Of a stretch of DNA of 13,756 nt, positions 7,487-13,033 are shown in pieces. Where the stretch lies: assembly GCA_005779345.1 (NCBI GenBank), contig SXJQ01000186.1, positions 1 to 13,756 on the forward strand, written 5' to 3'. The notes beneath the pieces are model-generated. The model did not search any database and was not told where the DNA came from. It saw only the letters and a list, made by a program, of their open reading frames with translations. Source of the DNA: Actinomycetota bacterium (GTDB lineage Bacteria; Actinomycetota; Acidimicrobiia; IMCC26256; PALSA-610). Each line of letters opens with the position of its first letter. Within the stretch, counting starts at the first letter, position 1. A program made the translations under genes and the position numbers.

Positions 7487-7503
7487 TACGAGAATCCTAC
7501 GCT
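7474..7503 (+). promoter_or_regulatory. Candidate promoter of the SDR-TetR-aminotransferase operon
   Basis: TTGCTT (7474-7479), 18 bases, then TACGCT (7498-7503). The ATG at 7512 is eight bases after the -10, giving a leaderless or nearly leaderless mRNA; no Shine-Dalgarno is seen. The -10 lies inside the palindrome 7496-7510. Confidence 0.45.
7494..7499 (-). promoter_or_regulatory. Candidate -10 box (TAGGAT) of the MDR dehydrogenase
   Basis: A TANNNT box on the minus strand whose first four bases lie in the 7496-7510 palindrome. Transcription would start near 7487, giving a leader of about 58 bases that holds the Shine-Dalgarno. No good -35 at normal spacing is seen, so activation or a weak promoter is possible. 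Confidence 0.35.
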
Positions 7504-7510
7504 GCGTAGG
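7496..7510. promoter_or_regulatory. 15-bp palindrome over both divergent -10 boxes, candidate TetR operator
   Basis: CCTACGC-T-GCGTAGG is a perfect 7-bp inverted repeat around one central base. It covers the plus-strand TACGCT and most of the minus-strand TAGGAT, so one bound dimer could shut off both transcription units. The TetR gene at 8348 in the plus-strand operon is the natural candidate binder. Recognition itself is inferred, not shown. Confidence 0.6.
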
Positions 7511-7511
7511 T

Positions 7512-8348
7512 ATGAGCGACGCCAAGGACGAGAACGGTTCTCCCGAGACCGGCAGCTTCGACTGGCGGGGCCTGCGGGTCCTGCTGACCGGCGGTTCGTC
7601 GGGCATCGGCGCGGAACTCGCGCCACGCCTGGCTGCGGCGGGCGCGACGGTCGGCATCGTCGCGCGGCGGGTCGACCGCCTCGAGGCAGTCCTCGACCGG
7701 TGTCTCGCGGCCTCGCCAGCGTCGCGCGCCTTCCCCTGCGATCTCACCGACCTCGAAGCGGTGGATCGCCTCGCCGCGACGGCGTTGTCCGAGCTCGGCG
7801 GCGTCGACGTGCTCATCAACAACGCGGGTATGCCCAAGCGCAAGCACGCCACCGTCATCGATGCCGACACCGTGCAGCAGGTCATGCACCTCAACTACAT
7901 CTCGCCGGTGCGACTCACGCTCGGACTGCTCCCTCACTTCGTCGCGCGCGGTTCGGGGCTGATCGTCAACGTCTCGTCGGTCGCGGCGACGCTGTCGTCG
8001 CCCGGCGAGGGCGCGTACGACGCGTCGAAGGCTGCGCTCGCGGTCTGGTCGGAAGCGCTGGCGATCGACCTCTGGGATCTCGGCGTCGCGGTGCTCACGG
8101 CATACCCGGGAGTGGTCGACACCGAGCTGTTCACGATCCCCGACAACGATCCGCTGCCACCAGGGATCGACGCGATCCCGGTCGGCGAATTCGTCGACGG
8201 GTTACTGGCCGCGATCGCTGCCGGCCGTCGTGAGGTGTACGTGCCGGCGTGGTTCAAGGACATCGTGAAGCACAAGAACAACGACCTCGAAGGATTTCTC
8301 GCGGGGAGCGCCGACTACGTCCGCCAGCAGCACACCGCGGCCGGCTGA
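7512..8348 (+). CDS. SDR-family dehydrogenase/reductase
   Basis: A 278-residue classical short-chain dehydrogenase/reductase, predicted to interconvert a hydroxyl and a carbonyl group with NAD(P). The cofactor loop is TGGSSGIG (26-33), followed by NNAG (103-106), N128 in LNY, and catalytic S156, Y169 and K173 in YDASK; the S-to-Y spacing of 13 is standard. ARR after the second strand (51-53) hints at NADP preference. AYPGVVDTELF (198-207) is the usual PG motif. The C-terminal 30-40 residues (YVPAWFKDIVKHKN) resemble the amphipathic tail of membrane-associated DHRS7-like members, which would suit a lipophilic substrate. The start ATG follows the -10 box by eight bases. The stop overlaps the TetR start (TGATG), so translation is coupled. 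Confidence 0.9.
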   Translation: MSDAKDENGSPETGSFDWRGLRVLLTGGSSGIGAELAPRLAAAGATVGIVARRVDRLEAVLDRCLAASPASRAFPCDLTDLEAVDRLAATALSELGGVDVLINNAGMPKRKHATVIDADTVQQVMHLNYISPVRLTLGLLPHFVARGSGLIVNVSSVAATLSSPGEGAYDASKAALAVWSEALAIDLWDLGVAVLTAYPGVVDTELFTIPDNDPLPPGIDAIPVGEFVDGLLAAIAAGRREVYVPAWFKDIVKHKNNDLEGFLAGSADYVRQQHTAAG

Positions 8349-8986
8349 TGGCGCGTCGCATGCCGCGCGGGCAGGAGACCCGTGAGCGGATCCTCGCGGT
8401 CGCGCTGCGCGAGTTCGCCGCACGCGGTTACGCCGCAGTGTCGATCGAGGAGATCGCCGAGGCCGCGGCGGTCACCAAGGGCGCCGTGTACTACTGGTTC
8501 ACCGACAAGGACGAGATCGGGCGCGAGCTCCAGCACGAGCTCTACGAGCGCCTGTCGGCCCGCTCGCTCGCGGCGATGCCGCTGCGCGGCGACACCGTCT
8601 CCAACATGCTCGCGGCGTTCCACGCGTACTTGTCGGCGTTGGGCGATCTCGGCGAGGCCCGGTTCTTCTTGCGCGACGCCTGGGTGATTCCCGCGCTCGA
8701 CGAGGCCGGACGGGCCGATCACGAAGACGCGGTCGCGATGGTGCGCGGCATCCTCGCCGCCGCGGTCGACCGTGGCGAGATCGTCGCGCTCGACGCCGAC
8801 GCCCTCGCGCGGGTGCTGATGGGCGCCTGGGCCGAGGCGACCCTGCACGTACTGCGGACGGGCGAACGCGACGCGACCGTGAAGGTCGTCGAGCACCTGA
8901 TCGACTCCCTGCGGCCGGCCGCGACCACCAAGCCCGCGCGACGCGCTCCGCGTCGCGTCGACGAACAGAAAGCGAAACCTCGATGA
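8348..8986 (+). CDS. TetR-family transcriptional regulator (in the SDR-aminotransferase operon)
   Basis: A 212-residue TetR-type repressor. The N-terminal DNA-binding domain runs from about residue 8 to 60, with RERILAVALREFAARGY and the helix-turn-helix SIEEIAEAAAVTKGAVYYWF ending in DKDEI. The rest (about 60-195) is a helical ligand-binding domain without a recognisable subfamily. A basic low-complexity tail (KPARRAPRRVDEQKAKPR) ends the protein. ATG at 8348 shares its A with the SDR stop codon, and the gene's own stop overlaps the aminotransferase start (ATGA), so three proteins are coupled in translation. Autoregulation through the palindrome at 7496-7510 is the simplest model. The ligand would probably be a pathway substrate or product; this is inference. 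A second ATG at 8360 is possible. Confidence 0.9.
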   Translation: MARRMPRGQETRERILAVALREFAARGYAAVSIEEIAEAAAVTKGAVYYWFTDKDEIGRELQHELYERLSARSLAAMPLRGDTVSNMLAAFHAYLSALGDLGEARFFLRDAWVIPALDEAGRADHEDAVAMVRGILAAAVDRGEIVALDADALARVLMGAWAEATLHVLRTGERDATVKVVEHLIDSLRPAATTKPARRAPRRVDEQKAKPR

Positions 8987-10731
8987 CCGAGCACCCGCCG
9001 AGGACCCCGTTGGCCGTGCGTGACGCCGCACATGTGATCCACCCCGTCACCGCACCACGCGAGATGACCGATCTCGGCGCGCGTGTCGTCGTCGAGGGCG
9101 ACGGCGTCTGGATCACCGACGATCGCGGCCGGCGCCTGATCGACGGGTTCGCCGGTCTGTGGTGCGTGTCGGTCGGGCACGGCCGTCGCGAGATCATCGA
9201 CGCGGTCACCGCCCAGATGGAAGAACTCGAGTACTTCACGACCTTCCATGGTCAGTCGCACCCTCGTGCGATCGAACTCGCCGAGAAGTTGGCGTCGATG
9301 TTCCCCCCCGAGTACGAGCTCGACCACGTGATGTTCAGCTCCGGCGGCTCCGAGGCGAACGAGACGAACATCAAGTTGGTGCGTCTCTACTGGGCGGTGC
9401 AGGGGCAGGATCAGCGCTTCAAGATCATCGCCCGCCACAACGGCTATCACGGGCTCACGATCGCGACCATGACCGCGACGGGCATCATGCCGATGCGGTG
9501 GAACTTCGGCCCCGAGGCGCCGGGATTCGACCACGTTGCGGCGCCCTACTGCTACAAGTGCGAGCTCGACCTGACCTTTCCGGCGTGCGGACTCGCGTGC
9601 GCCGAGGAGTTCGCGCGGCTCGTCGAACGCGAAGGTCCCGAGACGATCGCGGCCTTCATCGCCGAACCCGTCATCGGCGCCGCCGGGATCATTCCGCCGC
9701 CGCCCGGCTACTTCCAGCGGATCCGTGAGATCTGCGACGAGCACGGGATCCTGCTCATCCTCGACGAGGTGGTCACCGGCTTCGGGCGCACCGGGACGAT
9801 GTTCGGCATGGAGATGTACGACGTGCGTCCCGACATCGTGACCTTGGCCAAGGGAATCACGAGCGGCTACCTGCCCCTCGGCGCGTCGGTCGTGAACGCG
9901 CACGTCTGGGACACGATCTCGACGCGACTTCCCGATCAGATGCCGGTGAGCCACGGATTCACGTACTCCGGGCATCCCACCTGTTGCGCAGCGGCGCTCG
10001 CGAACATCGATCTCATCGAGCGCGACGATCTCGTGGCCAACGCGCGCGACGTCGGCGCCTATCTCCAGGACCAGATGCGGGAACGCCTCGGCGACTTCGA
10101 GTCGGTCGGCGACATCCGCGGCATCGGCTTGATGATCGGCATCGAGTTCGTGGCCGACCGAGCGACCAAGCGCGGATTCTCGCGGCCGCACCAGATGTGC
10201 GCCCAGGTCGAGTTCGAGGCCTGGGAGCGGGGCCTCTACTGCCGTGCCATGGGGATGGAGACGGTCGGCGTCGCGCCGCCCCTCACCATCGATCGCGAGA
10301 TCGCGGACCGGATCGTCGACATCCTCGCCGAGTCGATCGCCGCGGTCGAGGCCGACGTGATGCCGCGCGAACGCGCGCTCGGCCCGAAGTCGGAGTCCGA
10401 GCGCGTCGGGTCGGCCGCGGAGCTGTTCGCAGGAATGACCGCGAAGTTCGACCCCGCACGCGCCGAGGGCGTCGACCTCGTCGTGCAGTTCGCGCTGACG
10501 GGCGAGGCCGGAGGGATCTGGCGCATCGCGGTGCGTGACGGCGCGCTCGACGTGGCCGCGATCGAGGCCGAGGACCCCGACGCCGAGGTGACCCTCCGAG
10601 CGACCGCGGCTGACTACGTGCGCATCGCCAACGGTGATCTGAGCGGGGCCGACGCGTTCACGACGCAGAAGCTGGTGATCGAAGGCGACCTCGGCCGCGC
10701 CGGCGCGCTCGGGTCGCTCGGCCTCATGTGA
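8983..10731 (+). CDS. Class III aminotransferase fused to a C-terminal SCP2 sterol/lipid-binding domain
   Basis: A 582-residue two-domain protein. Residues 1 to about 458 form a PLP-dependent fold-type I, class III (omega-) aminotransferase: SSGGSEANETN (119-129) binds phosphate, HNGYHG (152-157) stacks on PLP, D261 in LILDEV contacts the ring nitrogen, and K290 in TLAKGITSG is the Schiff-base lysine. R421 in YCRAMG sits where amine:pyruvate transaminases have the mobile substrate arginine. C190, C193, C202 and C206 form a CxxC-x8-CxxxC pattern. After a linker (about 460-477), residues 478-582 look like an SCP2 domain: ELFAGMTAKFDPARA, a beta stretch ending DAEVTLRATAADYVRIANGD, and LVIEGDLGRAGALGSL. 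SCP2 domains bind sterols or fatty acyl chains, suggesting a hydrophobic amine or carbonyl substrate. No frame break at the junction. Start ATGA overlaps the TetR stop. Confidence 0.88.
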   Translation: MTEHPPRTPLAVRDAAHVIHPVTAPREMTDLGARVVVEGDGVWITDDRGRRLIDGFAGLWCVSVGHGRREIIDAVTAQMEELEYFTTFHGQSHPRAIELAEKLASMFPPEYELDHVMFSSGGSEANETNIKLVRLYWAVQGQDQRFKIIARHNGYHGLTIATMTATGIMPMRWNFGPEAPGFDHVAAPYCYKCELDLTFPACGLACAEEFARLVEREGPETIAAFIAEPVIGAAGIIPPPPGYFQRIREICDEHGILLILDEVVTGFGRTGTMFGMEMYDVRPDIVTLAKGITSGYLPLGASVVNAHVWDTISTRLPDQMPVSHGFTYSGHPTCCAAALANIDLIERDDLVANARDVGAYLQDQMRERLGDFESVGDIRGIGLMIGIEFVADRATKRGFSRPHQMCAQVEFEAWERGLYCRAMGMETVGVAPPLTIDREIADRIVDILAESIAAVEADVMPRERALGPKSESERVGSAAELFAGMTAKFDPARAEGVDLVVQFALTGEAGGIWRIAVRDGALDVAAIEAEDPDAEVTLRATAADYVRIANGDLSGADAFTTQKLVIEGDLGRAGALGSLGLM

Positions 10732-10770
10732 ACCCCGATCAGGAACCGATGAACCCCGGTCAGGTCCCGA
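10729..10770. repeat. 21-bp tandem duplication across two convergent stop codons
   Basis: Two adjacent 21-bp units (10729-10749 and 10750-10770) match at 18 of 21 positions; the shared core is TGAACCCCGRTCAGG. The first unit carries the aminotransferase stop (TGA, 10729-10731). The second carries the convergent TetR stop (10760-10762 on the minus strand). The gap is only 28 bp and has no hairpin. Confidence 0.6.
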
Positions 10771-11509
10771 GGTGCGCGAGGTCGTCGAGGTAACGGTCGA
10801 TGATGCGTTCGAAGAGTGCGTCGACCGTGGCGGGCGCGAGCTTGCGGAATTGACCGTTGATCTCGAGGGCGACCCATCCGTGCACGCGTGACCACCCGTC
10901 GAACACGAGCTCGATCATCGGCGCGCCGGCAGGCGTCGGGCCCGTGAACGTGTCGAGATCGGCGCGGACCGAACGCGACATGCGCGGCAGCCGCCGGTCG
11001 ACGAGGACCTCGCGCAGCGCGGCTCCCATCGTCCAGAACCCGCGGGCCGCCTCGACGACCGTCGTGTCGGGCGCGACGTAGCCGGGCAACGGCGGACCGA
11101 ACAGCAGCCCGTAGTGACTCGGCTGTGCGCGGGCCCAGTCGCGGATCGCATGCGCGATGGCGCGGATCGCCTTCGGCCCACCCGACTGCGCCTCCGCCGC
11201 GGCTTCCATCGCGTCGGCGAGATCCCGGTAGCCGTCGATCACGAGGTGGGTGATCAGATCGTCGCGGCTCCGCACGTATCGGTAGAGCGCGGGCCCGGTC
11301 ATCCCCATGTCGCGGGCGATGCCGTTGAGCGACAAGCCTTCCGGCCCGTGGGCGGCGAGCTGGCCGAGCGCGCGGTCCTTGATGTCGGCGAGGACGGCCG
11401 CACGGCGCAGGGCGACGCGGCGCTTGGCGGGCGCGCCGCGCGGATCCGCGTCCGGGTTCTCGAGCCGAGGGTTGTCGTCGTTCGGCGAATATGTTATACC
11501 CTCTAACAT
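10760..11509 (-). CDS. TetR-family regulator with WHG-type C-terminal domain
   Basis: A 249-residue TetR-type repressor. An unusual polar N-terminal extension (about 1-35) precedes the DNA-binding domain (about 38-90), whose helix-turn-helix reads LSLNGIARDMGMTGPALYRY followed by VRSRDDLI. The C-terminal part carries WARAQPSHYGLLFG and WSRVHGWVALEINGQF, typical of the TetR_C_33 (WHG) domain. The ATG at 11507-11509 is the only reasonable start I see. It lies inside a palindrome (11491-11509), which fits autorepression. The first codons are ATG TTA GAG GGT ATA ACA TAT, an AT-rich rare-codon run unlike the rest of the gene. It diverges from the epimerase-like gene, its probable second target, and converges on the aminotransferase. 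Confidence 0.89.
   Translation of the reverse strand: MLEGITYSPNDDNPRLENPDADPRGAPAKRRVALRRAAVLADIKDRALGQLAAHGPEGLSLNGIARDMGMTGPALYRYVRSRDDLITHLVIDGYRDLADAMEAAAEAQSGGPKAIRAIAHAIRDWARAQPSHYGLLFGPPLPGYVAPDTTVVEAARGFWTMGAALREVLVDRRLPRMSRSVRADLDTFTGPTPAGAPMIELVFDGWSRVHGWVALEINGQFRKLAPATVDALFERIIDRYLDDLAHLGT
11491..11509. promoter_or_regulatory. 19-bp palindrome overlapping the TetR start codon, candidate operator
   Basis: ATGTTA and TAACAT form perfect 6-bp arms around a 7-bp centre; an A-T pair in the centre extends the symmetry. It covers codons 1 to about 6 of the TetR gene and plausible plus-strand -10 sequences (TATACC 11496-11501 or TAACAT 11504-11509). A further TCTAAC at 11521-11526 repeats the half-site of 11502-11507 at 19 bp distance and may extend the binding region. 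Confidence 0.55.
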
Positions 11510-11518
11510 CAGTGAGGA

Positions 11519-11524
11519 AGTCTA
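11519..11524 (-). promoter_or_regulatory. Candidate -10 box (TAGACT) of the WHG-type TetR gene
   Basis: Minus-strand TAGACT lies nine bases before the ATG, so the mRNA would have a leader of only about two or three bases. No Shine-Dalgarno is present. It overlaps the extra TCTAAC half-site. Confidence 0.35.
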
Positions 11525-11566
11525 ACGCAGCGTGGCGACCCGATCCGAGATGGCGCCACGAATCCT

Positions 11567-11571
11567 GGAGG
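11567..11571 (+). promoter_or_regulatory. Ribosome binding site of the epimerase-like gene
   Basis: GGAGG six bases before the ATG at 11578. It decides this start over an upstream in-frame one at 11491, which would lie in the operator. Confidence 0.7.
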
Positions 11572-11577
11572 TTGGCC

Positions 11578-12531
11578 ATGCACGACCGATCGCACGTGAT
11601 CCTCGGTACCGGACCCGCCGGCCGCACTCTCGCCGATCGCCTCCTCGATCACGGTCACGACGTGCGGATGGTGAGCCGGACGCCGAAGGGCGATCTCCCA
11701 CGGCGGGTCGAACATCTCGTCGGTGACCTGGCCGATCCGGGATTCGCGACCGACGCCTTCAAGGACGCCGACGTCGGGTACTTCTGCATCAACGCGCCGG
11801 ACTACCACCGCTGGGCCGAGCAGTTCCCGCCGATCCAGGCGGGCCTCCTGCGCGGGGCTCGCGCCGCCGGAATCCGCCTCGTGGTGCTCGAGAACCTGTA
11901 CGCGTACGGCCCGCCCGAGGGCCGGCCGCTGCGCGAAGACCTGCCGATGGCCGCGACCGACACCAAGGGTCGCGTGCGGGCCGAGATGACGCGCTCGCTG
12001 CTCGAGGGGCACGCGCGTGGCGACTTCAGCGTCGCCATCGGTCGGGCCTCGGACTTCGTCGGCCCACGTGTGACCGATGCGGCCTTCGGCGCTGCGTTCT
12101 TGCCGAACTTGGTGGCCGGCCGGCGCGGCTCGTTGATCGGCGACCTCGATCAGCCGCACAGCTACCACGACATCCGCGACGTCGCGGCGGGGCTCGCGAC
12201 ACTCGGGCTCGATCCGGTCGGCGACGGACAGATCTGGCACCTGCCGATCGATCGGGCGCGCACGACTCGCGAATGGGTCGACGGCTTCGCCGCGGAGATC
12301 GGTCGGCCCGCGAAAGTGATGAGTGCGGGGCGCTCGATGTTGCGCGTGGCCGGGTTGTTCGACCGCAAGCTCCGTTCGCTCACCGACACGCTGTACCAGT
12401 TCACCGAGCCGTGGGTGGTCGACGACGGTCGGTTCCGTGCGACGTTCGGCGATCGCGCGAGGGCGACACCCATGGCGACGACCATCGCCGACACCGTCGC
12501 CTGGTACCGGCAGGCTTCTGTCCCACGGTGA
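11578..12531 (+). CDS. NAD-dependent epimerase/dehydratase-like (atypical extended SDR) protein
   Basis: A 317-residue Rossmann protein of the extended/atypical SDR group (NmrA or epimerase-like). The N-terminal cofactor loop ILGTGPAGRTLA (8-19) has GxGxxG at 10-15; VSRTP (32-36) follows strand two and could favour NADP. LVVLENLYAYGPPEG (101-115) occupies the place of the usual SSxxVYG. Where extended SDRs have YxxxK, the sequence is ATDTKGRVRAEM, with no tyrosine. IGRASDFVGPRV (154-165) and HSYHDIRDVA (194-203) are family-typical. The loss of the Ser/Tyr pair suggests it is not a standard dehydrogenase. It may be a redox sensor, a reductase using other residues, or an enzyme of another type. 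It is probably controlled by the divergent TetR. Confidence 0.82.
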   Translation: MHDRSHVILGTGPAGRTLADRLLDHGHDVRMVSRTPKGDLPRRVEHLVGDLADPGFATDAFKDADVGYFCINAPDYHRWAEQFPPIQAGLLRGARAAGIRLVVLENLYAYGPPEGRPLREDLPMAATDTKGRVRAEMTRSLLEGHARGDFSVAIGRASDFVGPRVTDAAFGAAFLPNLVAGRRGSLIGDLDQPHSYHDIRDVAAGLATLGLDPVGDGQIWHLPIDRARTTREWVDGFAAEIGRPAKVMSAGRSMLRVAGLFDRKLRSLTDTLYQFTEPWVVDDGRFRATFGDRARATPMATTIADTVAWYRQASVPR

Positions 12532-12549
12532 TCCGCCGCCCCACCTTCC

Positions 12550-12584
12550 ACCGAACCCACCGAACCCACCAAGCCCCACCGAAC
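12550..12584 (+). repeat. Short C-rich tandem repeat (ACCGAACCC)
   Basis: ACCGAACCC occurs twice in tandem (12550-12567), followed by degenerate copies ACCAAGCCCC and ACCGAAC. The last copies run into the left arm of the large hairpin. Confidence 0.45.
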
Positions 12585-12633
12585 GTTGAGTGGATCTCCC
12601 GAATAATCGGGTTCTCCACTCAACGTTGGTGGG
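12575..12633. terminator. Large imperfect hairpin between convergent genes (terminator or palindromic repeat element)
   Basis: The outer stem is CCCACC with GGTGGG. After one bulged base, AACGTTGAGTGGA (12582-12594) pairs perfectly with TCCACTCAACGTT (12615-12627). A 3-by-3 internal loop follows, then CCCGA with TCGGG around an ATAA loop. In total 24 base pairs in 59 bases. It lies 43 bp after the epimerase stop and 20 bp after the stop of the convergent hypothetical gene, so it could terminate both. There is no U-run. The length and strict symmetry also fit a dispersed palindromic repeat or small non-autonomous element. Confidence 0.55.
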
Positions 12634-12653
12634 ATCGAGGGTCGGTTCGGAGC

Positions 12654-12953
12654 TCAGAGGTTGCGAAGCACCAACTCGGTGCGAACGCGCTGCTCGCGTC
12701 CGGCCGTGCGGCGCTTCCAGAACGGTTGCTTCCAGTGCCGTGCGCCCTGACTCGCGGCGCGGCGATGGACGTGCTCGGGGTCTCGATGGTGCGGCGGTCG
12801 ATAGGCGACGGCCGGTTCGTCGATCTCTTCGGCGGTGGCCAACCGCGTGGTCGCGGCGAGCGCCGCGCGAACCTGTTGACGCTCGGCCCGGCGATGGGCC
12901 GCGATCTCCGGCGCGGAGATGGGCATGAAGGTGCGTTGATGACGACGGCTCAC
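12654..12953 (-). CDS. Small basic hypothetical protein (99 residues)
   Basis: Not recognised as a named family. The GTG start at 12951-12953 is supported by GGGAGG five bases upstream. An upstream ATG in the same frame (13037) would overlap the neighbouring gene's stop and has no ribosome site. The protein is rich in Arg, His, Ala and Glu with no membrane segment or signal peptide. An N-terminal helix-prone region (SAPEIAAHRRAERQQVRAAL, residues 13-32) precedes an acidic stretch (TAEEIDEPAV). A strongly basic aromatic part, ARHWKQPFWKRRTAGR, follows near residue 71. The latter could bind nucleic acid or act in a complex; that is only a guess. It lies 80 bp downstream of the universal stress protein gene on the same strand and may be co-transcribed. 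Confidence 0.65.
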   Translation of the reverse strand: MSRRHQRTFMPISAPEIAAHRRAERQQVRAALAATTRLATAEEIDEPAVAYRPPHHRDPEHVHRRAASQGARHWKQPFWKRRTAGREQRVRTELVLRNL

Positions 12954-12958
12954 TACAA

Positions 12959-12964
12959 CCTCCC
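12959..12964 (-). promoter_or_regulatory. Ribosome binding site of the small hypothetical gene
   Basis: GGGAGG on the minus strand five bases before GTG 12951-12953. It is the main reason to treat this as a real gene and to choose this start. Confidence 0.6.
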
Positions 12965-13033
12965 GGATCGGACTCGTTCGGTGTGCAATTGATTCGTTCG
13001 TGACGACCAGAGTGTCACAGATCCGGCGCGCGA

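Noticed and set aside
7430..7894. N-terminal extension of the MDR dehydrogenase into the SDR gene
   Set aside because: The extension has no dehydrogenase similarity, overlaps the SDR gene, and a strong ribosome site precedes the GTG at 7427-7429.
6284..8233. A 649-codon plus-strand open frame opposite the MDR dehydrogenase and out of frame with the SDR
   Set aside because: It overlaps two genes with full catalytic signatures; no domain and a shadow composition.
8719..10191. A 490-codon minus-strand open frame opposite the TetR and aminotransferase
   Set aside because: Antisense shadow; the plus strand holds complete PLP motifs in this region.
11491..11577. Upstream in-frame start for the epimerase-like gene at 11491
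   Set aside because: The ATG lies within the operator palindrome and lacks a ribosome site, whereas 11578 has GGAGG at six bases and begins right before the Rossmann strand.
12550..12633. Possible CRISPR-like repeat in the C-rich tandem and hairpin region
   Set aside because: Repeat units are nine bases, adjacent, without spacers, and only two are perfect.
12273..12992. A plus-strand open frame of 239 codons running past the epimerase stop
   Set aside because: It is out of frame with the epimerase, crosses the hairpin and lies opposite the small hypothetical gene. Composition is Arg-rich without domains.
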